DNA of 64,000 nucleotides from Algibacter marinivivus (GCF_003143755.1 NZ_QFRI01000001.1:62001-126000), one strand, 5' to 3'; positions 1-9,347 are shown, numbered from the stretch's first letter. Numbers and translations are program-made. The notes: generated by a model not told the origin, from the letters alone.

Positions 1-6
1 GTAGTA

Positions 7-1011
7 TTATTCTTTGATGAATTTACGTGATACTCTACCATTATTAGTTAAAACAGTCATTATATAAATCCCTGTATTTAATTCACTTACATTGAGGTAA
101 TTAGTATCAGCATCCTTATTAACAATTTGTCTTCCAGTAATATCATAAACTTCAATACCAATAGTTTTGATATTTTCAGACAAACTAAAGTTTAAATCAT
201 TTTTAACAGGGTTTGGGTAAATATTTAAACTAGATTTAGAAATACTCCTTTGATCAACTCCTAAAGTAACTTCAGTTAAACTTTCAGTAACTACTGTAGT
301 ATCGTTAATTAAGGACGATGTAATTGCTAGAGTTGATGTTCTAAATACCAGATCTCCAGTACTATCATCATAATAATTATAAGTTTCTTGATTTATGTTT
401 CCATTTGCTACAGACATCGTTAAATCTTGAACTACTTTAAGACGAGTTACTGCACCACTAAAAGAAGTAACATCTGTTCCATTAACTGTTAATGTACCAT
501 AGGCATCTACTTCGCTTGTTATTGTTCCAAAAAAAGTACCATCAATAGTAAAAGGAACATAAGTAAATGTACCTGCAACATTATCGACTGTAGCTGCTGT
601 ACCATAACTTAATGGGAAAGTACCTATTAAGGCATTACCTCCTTGTGTATTATCATTGTATCTTAGAATTAAGCCTTCTCCTTCAACTCCAGTAAGAGAA
701 ATTGCTCCACTATTGTTTTCAGCAAAAACTTTTCCTGTAGTCCCATCTTTTACTGAAGTAAATACATAAGTTGTATTAGGATAATCTATTAACTCTTGAG
801 CAGTAGGGCTAGCATAAGCATCAGTTGCATCTCCAGTTTTAGTAAGGCCAGTAAAATTCCATATTGCATTAGTACCAGAAGTACTATTATCAACAACAGT
901 ACTGATTATAGCATACTCAGAACCATTAGCGCTATCGTAGTTTGCTATGGGTGTTTGAGAAAAAGCTAAAAAATTAAATAAAGTGAATAAATAGAGTAGT
1001 TTTAGTTTCAT
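7..1011 (-). CDS. T9SS-secreted protein with type A sorting domain
   Basis: The 334-residue product starts with a signal peptide (KLLYLFTLFNFLAFSQ) and ends with a type IX secretion C-terminal domain. The tail begins at about residue 262 with SLNIYPNPVKNDL, runs through YDITGRQI and LNTGIYIMTV, and closes on the basic end RKFIKE. This is the usual Por secretion tail, so the protein should cross the outer membrane through T9SS and be released or anchored at the cell surface. The body (about residues 20-255) is rich in Thr, Ser, Gly and Asn and looks like beta-structure. I recognise no enzymatic motif in it. The gene is alone in its transcription unit and lies at the window edge. Function beyond secretion is unknown. 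Confidence 0.85.
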   Translation of the reverse strand: MKLKLLYLFTLFNFLAFSQTPIANYDSANGSEYAIISTVVDNSTSGTNAIWNFTGLTKTGDATDAYASPTAQELIDYPNTTYVFTSVKDGTTGKVFAENNSGAISLTGVEGEGLILRYNDNTQGGNALIGTFPLSYGTAATVDNVAGTFTYVPFTIDGTFFGTITSEVDAYGTLTVNGTDVTSFSGAVTRLKVVQDLTMSVANGNINQETYNYYDDSTGDLVFRTSTLAITSSLINDTTVVTESLTEVTLGVDQRSISKSSLNIYPNPVKNDLNFSLSENIKTIGIEVYDITGRQIVNKDADTNYLNVSELNTGIYIMTVLTNNGRVSRKFIKE

Positions 1012-1236
1012 AATATTTTTTTTATAACTTATAAAATTAAAAAAACATTAGCTAATGAACATTCTATTATAGACATAAATACTCATTTTATAGTTATGAT
1101 GCTTTTTTTTCATTAAACTTATACATTACATCTCATATGCAAGGTATTTATTAGACATATTATTTGCTAAAACTTAATTCTTTATCTACTTTTAAAAAAT
1201 CCCAAGTCTTTTATTTTAAAATATTCAAAAAGGCTT

Positions 1237-2415
1237 ATGCAAGTAAAAACAAACCGCATTGAATCCATAGACATTTTAAGAGGTGTTGTTATGGTAATTA
1301 TGGCATTAGACCATGTTAGAGATTATTTCCATTATGGCTCTTTTTTTTCAGATCCAACAAATTTAGAAACCACTACTCCTTTTTTATTCTTTACAAGATT
1401 TATAACACATTATTGCGCACCTGTTTTTATTTTTTTAGCAGGTACTTCTGCTTTTTTATATGGTAGTAAAAAAACAAAGCCAGAGCTGTTTAAATTTTTA
1501 ATTACTAGAGGCTTTTGGTTAATTCTTCTTGCTTTTATTTTGAATAACTTTCTTTGGAAATTTGATGTTACATATGGATTTATAATACTCCAAGTTATAT
1601 GGGCAATAGGGCTTTGTATGGTATTATTGTCTTTTGTAATTTACTTACCAATAAAGGCGCTTTTTACAATTGGTGTAATTTTAGTGGCAGGACACAATTT
1701 ATTAGATGGCATTGTACTACAAGGAACAAGCTTTAAGTCAATAGTATGGTACATTCTTCATCAATCTCAGTTTATCAAAATTGGTGATACTATGTTTGCT
1801 TTTGTTTACCCAATTATACCTTGGTTTGGGTTAATTTGTTTTGGCTATTGTTTAGGAACACTTTACAAAAAAGGATACAACGTTGAACAAAGAAAGAAAT
1901 ATTTACTCAGAATTGGTATTATATTAATAGTCTTGTTTTTTTTAATAAGAGGGATAAATGTATATGGTGATTTGGTACCTTGGTCAGTTCAAGATACAAC
2001 TACAAAGACAATATTATCATTTTTCAATGTTACTAAATACCCTCCTTCTTTATCTTATTTACTAATAACAATTGGTCCCGCATTACTATTCTTATATGCT
2101 ATTGAAAAGGTAAAAAACAAAATAACCGATTTCTTTTTAGTGTTTGGGCGTGTTCCATTATTCTATTACTTTCTTCATATTTTAGTTATTCATATTTTAG
2201 CTATCATTGGAATATTAATTTTTGGTGGAGATTGGAAAAATATGATTCTTACAAATGAAGTATTTAGAGATGCTAAACTTATAAATTATGGATATTCGTT
2301 ATTTGTTGTTTATATGGTATGGATTGGTGTTATAGCGTTGCTATATATTCCATCTAAAAAATACATGATTTACAAAGCAAATAATAAAGATAAATGGTGG
2401 TTAAGCTACCTATAA
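1237..2415 (+). CDS. DUF1624 / heparan-alpha-glucosaminide N-acetyltransferase-like membrane protein
   Basis: This 392-residue polytopic membrane protein opens with RIESIDILRGVVMVIMALDHVRDYF, the signature of the DUF1624/HGSNAT-like acyltransferase family (also related to YeiB). About ten hydrophobic segments follow, and histidine-containing motifs (THYCAPVFIFLAGTSAF, YYFLHILVIH) sit at membrane boundaries as in other membrane acyltransferases. Family members transfer acyl groups from cytoplasmic donors to sugars or other extracytoplasmic acceptors; the substrate here is unknown. It stands alone between a T9SS gene and a convergent DinB gene. The ATG at 1237 directly precedes the family motif and fits well. 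Confidence 0.8.
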   Translation: MQVKTNRIESIDILRGVVMVIMALDHVRDYFHYGSFFSDPTNLETTTPFLFFTRFITHYCAPVFIFLAGTSAFLYGSKKTKPELFKFLITRGFWLILLAFILNNFLWKFDVTYGFIILQVIWAIGLCMVLLSFVIYLPIKALFTIGVILVAGHNLLDGIVLQGTSFKSIVWYILHQSQFIKIGDTMFAFVYPIIPWFGLICFGYCLGTLYKKGYNVEQRKKYLLRIGIILIVLFFLIRGINVYGDLVPWSVQDTTTKTILSFFNVTKYPPSLSYLLITIGPALLFLYAIEKVKNKITDFFLVFGRVPLFYYFLHILVIHILAIIGILIFGGDWKNMILTNEVFRDAKLINYGYSLFVVYMVWIGVIALLYIPSKKYMIYKANNKDKWWLSYL

Positions 2416-2436
2416 TTAAAGCATTAAAAAGATTCC

Positions 2437-2991
2437 TTAGTCTCTTAATTTTCCTCTAAAAACTGAAACTTTTGAATTAAATGGATTTCCTGAAGCACGT
2501 CTTAGCATAACCACTTGACCGCAATGCCATAACGCATCTGATATTGGCCCATTAATAACGTTCCAAAAAGGATATTTATCATTATCAAATTTCGATAAAT
2601 CTTCAGTAGCTGTTAAAATATCAGAAGCTGTTTTAAAATTTAAAAGTGTTTGTTTTCTTTTTTCCTCAAATGTCATTTTAGGGTTTTTAATAGCTTCAAA
2701 ATCCTTAGAGATCGAACTCAAAATAAAGTTCGACAATCCAAATAAATGATCTACTGTTTCAGAAGATGTGCGTCCAGATTCACTTGGTTTATAATTTAAA
2801 TCTTCAGGTCTTAAACCTTCTGTTGCCCAATAATATCTAAATCCTAAACCATCAACCATTCTCGCTGCAACAGTACCCTGCGTGTACGTTTCAGAATAAT
2901 CAGGAATTTGATAATAAGGTAATTTTTCTTCACTTTGTGCCATAGCTAATGCTGTTAAAATTAAAGCTAATAATAAAATTGATTTTTTCAT
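2437..2991 (-). CDS. DinB-superfamily protein, exported
   Basis: The 184-residue protein has a signal peptide (MKKSILLLALILTALAMAQ) followed by a DinB-like four-helix bundle. Conserved histidines occur in SETVDHLFGLSNF and DALWHCGQVVMLRR, the pattern that binds a metal in DinB/YfiT proteins. A periplasmic location is inferred from the signal peptide. The biochemical role of exported DinB proteins in Bacteroidota is not established. It is the last gene of a minus-strand cluster (M28 peptidase, TfoX-like, DinB) with gaps of 9 and 1 bp, so it is probably co-transcribed with them. Confidence 0.75.
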   Translation of the reverse strand: MKKSILLLALILTALAMAQSEEKLPYYQIPDYSETYTQGTVAARMVDGLGFRYYWATEGLRPEDLNYKPSESGRTSSETVDHLFGLSNFILSSISKDFEAIKNPKMTFEEKRKQTLLNFKTASDILTATEDLSKFDNDKYPFWNVINGPISDALWHCGQVVMLRRASGNPFNSKVSVFRGKLRD

Positions 2992-2992
2992 T

Positions 2993-3313
2993 CTATTTTG
3001 GTTCTAGTGTTATGACATAATCATAACTTTCGTTTAATAGTTTTGCTACATTATCCAAATCTTCTAGCATGCTATCTGGAATTAAAACGTAGCCTTTCAT
3101 AACCGCTCCATATGATTTATATATTGAAGATTTGAATTGTTTTATATATTGTTCTTGAACATCTTTTGAAAAACGTATTCCTATTTCACCAGCTTTATTC
3201 AGTAAACCAAACATATAGCCATTAGCAGAGGTATATATCATGGATTTTCCTTTACGCTCAAACCTTGGGCACTTTTCTACTATAGCATCAAATATCTTAA
3301 GTTTTCTTCCCAA
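2993..3313 (-). CDS. TfoX/Sxy N-terminal domain family protein
   Basis: This 106-residue protein resembles the TfoX N-terminal domain: a central strand YTSANGYMFGLLNKAGEIGIRFSKD corresponds to the MFGxxGxF..G.xFALI..DxLYLK region of the family, followed by a helical C-terminus with VLIPDSMLEDLDNVAKLL. Many Bacteroidota carry such single-domain proteins without any link to competence, so I would not infer a competence role. It lies in a tight cluster between the M28 peptidase (9-bp gap) and the DinB protein (1-bp gap). No signal peptide is seen, so it should be cytoplasmic. Confidence 0.65.
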   Translation of the reverse strand: MGRKLKIFDAIVEKCPRFERKGKSMIYTSANGYMFGLLNKAGEIGIRFSKDVQEQYIKQFKSSIYKSYGAVMKGYVLIPDSMLEDLDNVAKLLNESYDYVITLEPK

Positions 3314-3322
3314 TCCATTTCC

Positions 3323-4726
3323 TTAATTCTTAATAGTCTCTTTATTTGAAATAGGATTTACACCATATTTATCAAACAAATAAACGAGAGCCGTCATAGT
3401 AGCTGCTCCAAGTTCCAACTCACGTCTATTAACAGCATCAAAGGTATCATTACTTGCATGATGATGATCAAAATAACGCTGAGAATCTGGACGCAATCCT
3501 GCCAAAACATTTGAATCTGTTTTTAATGGACCTACATCTGCTCCACTTCCACCCTTTTCAAAATAATGAATCAAGTATGGTTTGAATAGCGGTTGCCAAC
3601 TAATTACTTGATTAAAAGCAGCATCATTACAATCAAAACTAAAACCACGAGGTGTAAAGCCACCCGAATCACTTTCTAAAGCAAACACATGGTTTTCTCC
3701 TTTTCGTTTTGCTTCAGCAGCATATTTTTTCCCACCACGTAAACCATTTTCTTCATTCATAAATAATACAACTCTAATACTACGTTTTGGTGTAATACCT
3801 GATTCTTTTAATAACCTTAAAACATCCATAGACTGTACAACACCTGCACCATCATCATGAGAGCCATCGCCTAAATCCCAAGAGTCTAAATGCCCTCCAA
3901 TTATCATGTATTCATTAGGAAATTCGCTTCCAGTTATTTCACCAACAACATTATAAGATTGCACATCTTTTAATTGTTTGCAACTCTGTTTAAAGTAGAA
4001 TTGTATGTCACTATTCAACTTTAACATGGTACTTAATAATTCAGCATCATTAGTACTTATTGCTGCTGATGGAATACGTCTATCAACAGGTAAATTATCA
4101 TAAGTCATACTTCCTGTATGAGGTAAATCATCCATTCTCAAATTCATAGAACGCACTATAACGCCAACTGCTCCATATTTTGTTGCCTCAAGCGCTCCAT
4201 TATATCGTTGGTTAACACATCCTCCATAAGCTTCAAAAGTGTGAATTAAATCGGCCTGCATAGGGCGATTATAAAATACAATTTTACCTTCAACTTTTTC
4301 TGGCCCTAAGGCCTCTAATTCTTCAAAATTTTTAACCTCAATTACTTTTGCTTTTAAACCTAAAGCTGGTGTTGCAACAGAACCTCCCAAAGCGCAAATA
4401 TTAACATTTGTTGTTTTTCCAGGTTCGCTTTCAATATATGCATACTCTCTTGATCCTCTAACCCACTTAGGCACCATAACTGGTTGTAACCAAACTTTAT
4501 CTAAACCTAATTTTTCTAGTTCTTCTTTGGTGTAAGCCACAGCTCTTTCTGCCCCTAATGAACCTGATAGCCTACTACCAATTTGGTTGGATAAATGATT
4601 TAACCAATCATAGCTTTTTCCGTTAGTCAATGATTGTTTGTAAATGGTTTTAAGAACGTCTTTATCTGTTTGAGAAAAACTAAAAGAGAAACTTAATGCT
4701 AAAAGAATTAAAAGGGCCTTTTTCAT
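3323..4726 (-). CDS. M28 family zinc peptidase (carboxypeptidase Q-like)
   Basis: The 467-residue protein has a signal peptide (residues 1-18), a PA-like insert at roughly 115-250, and an M28 catalytic domain. Metal ligands are visible: GGHLDSWD (H279, D281), SHDDGAG (D291 or D292), and NEENG (E325/E326, general base and ligand). Further ligands probably lie in ESDSGG and in HHHASNDT near the C-terminus. The arrangement matches plasma-glutamate-carboxypeptidase/carboxypeptidase Q-type aminopeptidases that trim peptides outside the cytoplasm. It heads a cluster with TfoX-like and DinB-like genes. I cannot tell the substrate from sequence. Confidence 0.88.
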   Translation of the reverse strand: MKKALLILLALSFSFSFSQTDKDVLKTIYKQSLTNGKSYDWLNHLSNQIGSRLSGSLGAERAVAYTKEELEKLGLDKVWLQPVMVPKWVRGSREYAYIESEPGKTTNVNICALGGSVATPALGLKAKVIEVKNFEELEALGPEKVEGKIVFYNRPMQADLIHTFEAYGGCVNQRYNGALEATKYGAVGVIVRSMNLRMDDLPHTGSMTYDNLPVDRRIPSAAISTNDAELLSTMLKLNSDIQFYFKQSCKQLKDVQSYNVVGEITGSEFPNEYMIIGGHLDSWDLGDGSHDDGAGVVQSMDVLRLLKESGITPKRSIRVVLFMNEENGLRGGKKYAAEAKRKGENHVFALESDSGGFTPRGFSFDCNDAAFNQVISWQPLFKPYLIHYFEKGGSGADVGPLKTDSNVLAGLRPDSQRYFDHHHASNDTFDAVNRRELELGAATMTALVYLFDKYGVNPISNKETIKN

Positions 4727-4847
4727 AATTAATTACATGGTTTTACTGCCTGTGCAGGTATAATAAATAATGATTTAAAGATACTATTTCTAGTTAGTAG
4801 ATAGCAAACACAACTTATAAATTTGTGTTAATACCATATAAGTAAGT

Positions 4848-4931
4848 GCGTTAACGATTGAACGGCATGTTTGAAATCCTTTTTGTTTTTTTACAAAAAA
4901 ATTGAGTAGTGAAAGCGTGTTAAAACGCCCA
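4848..4931 (-). repeat. Repeat family A, copy 1 (divergent)
   Basis: Read on the minus strand the element starts GGGCGTTTTAACACGC and ends CGTTAACGC. It contains the core of the family (ACTACTCAA near one end, ATTTCAAACATGCCGTTCAA near the other) and outer inverted ends GCGTTA/TAACGC. It starts 5 bp after the ppk2 stop codon, in the same orientation relative to the gene as copies 2-5. The interior is AT-rich, and this is the least conserved of the six copies in the window. Confidence 0.75.
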
Positions 4932-4935
4932 AAAA

Positions 4936-5787
4936 CTATTCTTTATTTAGTTGTTGTTTATACTGCTCTAAATTTGCTTTTATATCATCATCCAATTCTG
5001 GTTCTTTGATGTCTTTATAAGCCCTCAAAGTATCCAATATGATTTTAGCTACAATATATCTTGCTGATGGCTTATCATCGGCAGGAATGGTATACCAAGG
5101 TGCATGAGGTTTAGATGTTCTATTTATAGCATCTTCGTAACATTCTTGATATTTATCCCAAAGTTTGCGTTCTTTTAAATCGCCTGGGGAGAATTTCCAA
5201 TTTTTTTCTTGTTTGTTTAAACGCCTTAAGAGTCGGTATTTTTGCTCACCTTTTGATAGGTTTAAAAAGAACTTAAAAATGAGCGTTCCATTTTCTGCTA
5301 TATGCTTTTCAAAACTATTTATTTGATCAAAACGTTTGTTCCAAAAGTCTTCATTTACATCATCTACAGTGTTTACATCTGGAATATTTTCACCCATTAT
5401 ATAACCTGGATGTACACGCGTTACTAAAACATTTTCGTAGTGTGTTCTATTAAAAACTCCAAATTTACCTCGAGCGGGAAGCACAATATAATGACGCCAC
5501 AAATAATCGTGTTTCAATTCCAATTCTGTTGGTACTTTAAAGCTATGAACTTCTACACCTCGAGCATTAAAATCTTTAAAAACTTCGCGTATTAAACTAT
5601 CCTTACCTGCTGTATCCATACCTTGCAAACATACCAAAACGGCATATTTTCCATGAGCGTATAATGTGTCTTGTAACGCTCCTAATTGTCTTCTAGTGTC
5701 TTTTAGTTTCTGCTTAGCATCTTCAATAACAACTTTTGTTTGCGTGTCTTTTAAGGCAATTTTTGAGGTTACTTTGTAGTTATTCAT
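4936..5787 (-). CDS. ppk2: PPK2-family polyphosphate kinase
   Basis: The 283-residue protein carries the PPK2 core. The Walker A motif is LQGMDTAGKDSLIREVF (about residues 54-70), and downstream are the lid and basic polyphosphate-contacting segments, including ARGKFGVFNRTHYENVLVTRVHP, with KYRLLRRLNKQEKNWKFSPGDLKER further on. PPK2 enzymes use polyphosphate to phosphorylate nucleoside mono- or diphosphates. The length and the GMDTAGKDS form suit the single-domain class found in Bacteroidota, probably class III, but the exact nucleotide preference cannot be read from sequence. It is monocistronic and followed 5 bp after its stop by a repeat A element. Confidence 0.9.
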   Translation of the reverse strand: MNNYKVTSKIALKDTQTKVVIEDAKQKLKDTRRQLGALQDTLYAHGKYAVLVCLQGMDTAGKDSLIREVFKDFNARGVEVHSFKVPTELELKHDYLWRHYIVLPARGKFGVFNRTHYENVLVTRVHPGYIMGENIPDVNTVDDVNEDFWNKRFDQINSFEKHIAENGTLIFKFFLNLSKGEQKYRLLRRLNKQEKNWKFSPGDLKERKLWDKYQECYEDAINRTSKPHAPWYTIPADDKPSARYIVAKIILDTLRAYKDIKEPELDDDIKANLEQYKQQLNKE

Positions 5788-5905
5788 AGTTTAAATTTTA
5801 TCTGGATTAAATATATAAAAATGCTATCAATTTTATCATGCTTAACATTAATTGTTTCTATTTGAAACCATCATTTCTAATGCTTTAAAGTTGTTATTTT
5901 GTGTT

Positions 5906-6421
5906 ATGAATAAAACGGTTATTATACAAGGAAGCTCTAGAAGCACTGGTGATACTAGTAAAGTTGTAAATTATATAGCGTCGAGAAATGCTGTTGATGT
6001 AATTGATTTATACACTAAAAATATAGGACATTATGACTATGCTTATAAAAATCAAGATGACGATTTTATTGAATTAATCACCAGTATTATTAATGCATAC
6101 GATACTATAATTTTTGCTACGCCTGTATATTGGTATACCATGAGCGGTGTTATGAAAGTGTTTTTTGATAGAATTTCTGATTTAATTAGAATACATAAAG
6201 ATACTGGCAGAAAATTACGTGATAAGAATATGGCTATGATAAGCACAAGCAATCATGATGATTTAATTAATGGCTTTAACATGCCTTTTGTGGAGTCTGC
6301 TAATTATTTAGGCATGACATACTTAGGTGATATACATACTAGTGTTGAAGATGATACACTAACTGAAACTATGAAATCAAGAATAGATGGTTTTATTAAA
6401 CATATAAAAGAGGCTATATAA
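5906..6421 (+). CDS. NAD(P)H-dependent flavodoxin-like oxidoreductase
   Basis: The protein (171 residues from the ATG at 5906) has a flavodoxin-like fold. It begins with the strand KTVIIQGSSRSTGDTSKV, whose GSSRSTGDT loop binds the FMN phosphate, and ATPVYWYTMSGVMKVFFDR matches the NADPH-dependent FMN reductase/NQO family. I prefer this ATG because an upstream TTG at 5852 would add an implausible hydrophobic stretch before the first beta strand. The specific electron acceptor is unknown. The gene is convergent with the NtrC-like regulator and separated from it by a hairpin terminator. Confidence 0.85.
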   Translation: MNKTVIIQGSSRSTGDTSKVVNYIASRNAVDVIDLYTKNIGHYDYAYKNQDDDFIELITSIINAYDTIIFATPVYWYTMSGVMKVFFDRISDLIRIHKDTGRKLRDKNMAMISTSNHDDLINGFNMPFVESANYLGMTYLGDIHTSVEDDTLTETMKSRIDGFIKHIKEAI

Positions 6422-6440
6422 AGCATAGCCTCTTTAGTTT
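6410..6440. terminator. Bidirectional hairpin terminator
   Basis: AAAGAGGCTAT and ATAGCCTCTTTA form a near-perfect stem around a short AAAGC loop, spanning the stop of the oxidoreductase gene and ending just before the stop of the convergent regulator gene. A/T runs on each side allow it to serve both genes. Confidence 0.7.
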
Positions 6441-6441
6441 A

Positions 6442-7605
6442 TTATTTTGAAGCAAATAGCTTAACATCTTGCTCGCTTACCTCTGGGCCTCCTAAAATAA
6501 TTAAGCGCTCTATAACATTTCGAAGCTCTCTAATATTTCCTGTCCAATCGTATTCTTGTAAAAGTTTTATCGCCTTAGCTGAAAATGCTTTTTTAGCAGT
6601 TCCCTGTTCGTTTGCTATCTTTCCTGAGAAATGCTCAACCAATAACGGAATATCATCTCGCCTATCATTTAAAGCAGGCACTTTAACTAAAATCACTGCT
6701 AACCTATGATATAAATCTTCTCTAAAATTCCCTTCTTCAATTTCCTTTTTTAAATTCTTATTTGTTGCAGCAATTACACGAACATCTACTTTTATATCTT
6801 TATCACTTCCAACACGTTGGATTCTACTTTCTTGTAATGCACGTAATACTTTTGCTTGAGCAGAAAGACTCATATCTCCAATTTCGTCTAGAAAAATTGT
6901 ACCGCCATTTGCAGCTTCAAATTTCCCAGCTCTGTCTTTATTTGCACTTGTAAAAGCACCTTTTACATGACCGAATAATTCACTTTCTATTAACTCGCTA
7001 GGTATTGCTGCACAATTAACTTCAATTAAATTACCCTTTGCACGGTCACTTTTTTCATGTAACCAATGAGCTACTAATTCTTTTCCTGTTCCGTTAGGTC
7101 CTGTAATTAAAACTCTGGCATCAGTTGGCGCAACTTTATCAATAATATCTTTAATTTGAGAAATAGCATCACTTTCTCCAATCATTTCATACTTCTTACT
7201 AACCTTCTTCTTCAGAATTTTGTTTTCTACTACAAGCTCTTTTCTATCCAAAGCATTTCTAACCGTATTTAATAACCTGTTTAAATCTGGTGGTTTTGAA
7301 ATATAATCAAAAGCCCCTAAACGCATAGTGTTTACAGCGGTATCTAAGTCTCCATGACCAGAAATCATAACTATTGGTGTTTCTGGTTTTATCTTTTTAA
7401 CAGCTTCTAAAACCTCTACACCATCCATCTTCGGCATTTTAATATCACAAAGAATCAAATCAAAATCATCATTCTTTATTTTTTCAATACCAGATAAACC
7501 ATCTTCAGCTTCATCAACTTTATAGGCTTCATTTTCTTCTGAAAGAATTTTTACTAGCACACGTCTAATCGCTGCTTCATCTTCTATTACTAATATTTTC
7601 GACAT
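6442..7605 (-). CDS. Sigma-54-dependent response regulator without C-terminal HTH
   Basis: The 387-residue protein has a receiver domain (phosphoacceptor D54 in LILCDIKMPKMDG) and an AAA+ central domain: Walker A GPNGTGKE at 169-176, the sigma-54 contact loop GAFTSA at 216-221, and Walker B GGTIFLDE at 234-241. An R-finger region and the TGNIRELRNVIERL segment follow. It should remodel sigma-54 RNA polymerase when phosphorylated. The chain stops at EQDVKLFASK, shortly after the AAA+ helical subdomain. The Fis-type helix-turn-helix that normally ends NtrC proteins (about 50-60 more residues) is absent. No histidine kinase is adjacent. Confidence 0.9.
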   Translation of the reverse strand: MSKILVIEDEAAIRRVLVKILSEENEAYKVDEAEDGLSGIEKIKNDDFDLILCDIKMPKMDGVEVLEAVKKIKPETPIVMISGHGDLDTAVNTMRLGAFDYISKPPDLNRLLNTVRNALDRKELVVENKILKKKVSKKYEMIGESDAISQIKDIIDKVAPTDARVLITGPNGTGKELVAHWLHEKSDRAKGNLIEVNCAAIPSELIESELFGHVKGAFTSANKDRAGKFEAANGGTIFLDEIGDMSLSAQAKVLRALQESRIQRVGSDKDIKVDVRVIAATNKNLKKEIEEGNFREDLYHRLAVILVKVPALNDRRDDIPLLVEHFSGKIANEQGTAKKAFSAKAIKLLQEYDWTGNIRELRNVIERLIILGGPEVSEQDVKLFASK

Positions 7606-7607
7606 AC

Positions 7608-8501
7608 TTAAATTTTAAATTTTATTCCTGTTCTTAAATAGAATGCATTCACATCGTCTAATTTAAAAACTTCATCTCTATTTTTATTACGTAATACATT
7701 ATTTAATCTAAATGTATAACCTGAGTACATATAGGCTACTAAATGTTTAGTAAAGCAATATTCATACCCAAGTCCTCCAATGGCAACAGATAATGAAATA
7801 TGATCTACACTTTTTCCGTCTATAACTACTGATTCTTGTAGGTGAGCTAAGTAACCATCTAACCCAACAAAGGCTTGCAGATTATTTCGCTCATTAAATA
7901 TATACTTTAAATTCGACTTAGGTATGCCTGCATTAAAACTCCAAGATTCATTTATTTCTCTATAATAACTAACAAATGGTAAAGGGAATGGTAATCCTGT
8001 TGTAGCATTATACGTTAAGCCTAAAATTAAACGGTAAGGCTTTTTTAAAGTTTCGTCTTTTCTTCTATCATTAATATAGAAAACCCCTCCATTCATAAAA
8101 TAATCATCAGAGCTTAAAGCACTTGTTAATGTTGATGCTATTCTAGGATTAAATTTAAAACCTAAACGTTTTTTATCATTTAATTTAAAAGTATAACCTA
8201 AATTTAAATCAATAACATGAATATTGTCCAAACTAGATGTATCAAACGGATAATTATCTTCAAGATTAAGAATGATTCGGTTATACTCTCCGCCTACAAT
8301 AAAATAATTTCCTTCTTTAATTTCAATAGGATAATTAAGAATTGCTCTAAGCCTTGTGTATTGATCTTCCGAATTGCTTTTAGGGATAAAAGAATACTCC
8401 AAACGAACTATATCAGTGAGTTGAGCTTTTGAAAATTGATAAACAAGACATAGACATACAACCAATATAAATCTAAAGTTTTTGCTTACCCTTTCATTCA
8501 T
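7608..8501 (-). CDS. DUF6268-like outer-membrane beta-barrel protein
   Basis: The 297-residue protein has an N-terminal signal sequence (FRFILVVCLCLVYQFSKAQ) and a body of alternating beta strands ending in FYLRTGIKFKI, typical of small outer-membrane barrels. The opening LTDIVRLEYSFIPKSNSEDQYTRLRAILNYPI resembles the DUF6268 family of Bacteroidota. Its cargo or role is unknown. It lies 2 bp upstream of the sigma-54 regulator gene and 14 bp downstream of mscS on the same strand, so the three are probably co-transcribed. Confidence 0.7.
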   Translation of the reverse strand: MNERVSKNFRFILVVCLCLVYQFSKAQLTDIVRLEYSFIPKSNSEDQYTRLRAILNYPIEIKEGNYFIVGGEYNRIILNLEDNYPFDTSSLDNIHVIDLNLGYTFKLNDKKRLGFKFNPRIASTLTSALSSDDYFMNGGVFYINDRRKDETLKKPYRLILGLTYNATTGLPFPLPFVSYYREINESWSFNAGIPKSNLKYIFNERNNLQAFVGLDGYLAHLQESVVIDGKSVDHISLSVAIGGLGYEYCFTKHLVAYMYSGYTFRLNNVLRNKNRDEVFKLDDVNAFYLRTGIKFKI

Positions 8502-8515
8502 AAACCTATTATTAA

Positions 8516-9346
8516 TTACTCTGGTTTTTGAATAATATGAATATCTCTCTGAGGAAAAGGTATACTAATATTATGTTCTCTAAATAACTTATCTATTTCA
8601 AATCGTAAATCACTTTTTGGTATGGCGCCTTGAAAACTATCATTTAAAGTAAATACTAATTTAAACTCTAAAGCGCTATCTCCAAAGTTGGTAAAAAACA
8701 CATATGGAGCTGGGTGCTTTAAAATAATATCATGTGAATCAGCAGCTTTTAAAAGTAGACTTTTTACTAATTGTACATCACTACCGTAAGCAACTCCAAC
8801 AGTTACTGATTCGCGAGTTGTTGCACCATTTTGAGTCCAATTATACAACGTATTTGTTAAATACAAATGATGAGGAATAACAAGTACTTTATTATCAATA
8901 GTAACGGCTCTTGTTGTTCGGAGTTTTACCTCATCTACTCTACCTACTTTTCCATCTATCTCGATAATATCACCAACATGAATAGTTTGGTCTATTAAAA
9001 TTAATACGCCAGCAATAATATCTTGAAATAAGGTTTGTAATGCTAAACCAACACCTATTAACAATGCCGCAGATGCAGCAAAAACAGCAGTAACATTAAT
9101 ACCAATACCATGAAAAGTAATAAGTAGGATAATTAAATAAACAATCCATTTACCATAACCAAATAAGATTTTAAACTTCGCTTTATCCTCGTTTGGCAAT
9201 CGTCTTGTTAATATTCTCCTAAATATATTTAGCAAAAAAGAAGTGAGTATAATAACTGCAATAACTAATAATATTCCTTTCACAGAAATACTAATATCAT
9301 TAGTAATACTAAAAGTATAATTTAGAATATTATTTAACTTTTCCAT
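8516..9346 (-). CDS. MscS-family small mechanosensitive channel
   Basis: The 276-residue protein has two or three N-terminal membrane helices and the MscS pore and beta domain: GIGINVTAVFAASAALLIGVGLALQTLFQDIIAGVLILIDQ is the glycine/alanine-rich pore helix, followed by VGDIIEIDGKVGRVDEVKLRTT of the Sm-like beta domain. A C-terminal alpha/beta part ends in SIPFPQRDIHIIQ, also a family hallmark. It should gate under membrane tension to release solutes during hypo-osmotic shock. It lies directly downstream (1-bp gap) of the ABC permease gene. Confidence 0.92.
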   Translation of the reverse strand: MEKLNNILNYTFSITNDISISVKGILLVIAVIILTSFLLNIFRRILTRRLPNEDKAKFKILFGYGKWIVYLIILLITFHGIGINVTAVFAASAALLIGVGLALQTLFQDIIAGVLILIDQTIHVGDIIEIDGKVGRVDEVKLRTTRAVTIDNKVLVIPHHLYLTNTLYNWTQNGATTRESVTVGVAYGSDVQLVKSLLLKAADSHDIILKHPAPYVFFTNFGDSALEFKLVFTLNDSFQGAIPKSDLRFEIDKLFREHNISIPFPQRDIHIIQKPE

Positions 9347-9347
9347 A

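Noticed and set aside
5852-5905. Upstream TTG start for the flavodoxin-like oxidoreductase
   Set aside because: The extra 18 residues would precede the first beta strand of the fold, and the ATG at 5906 gives the standard family start.
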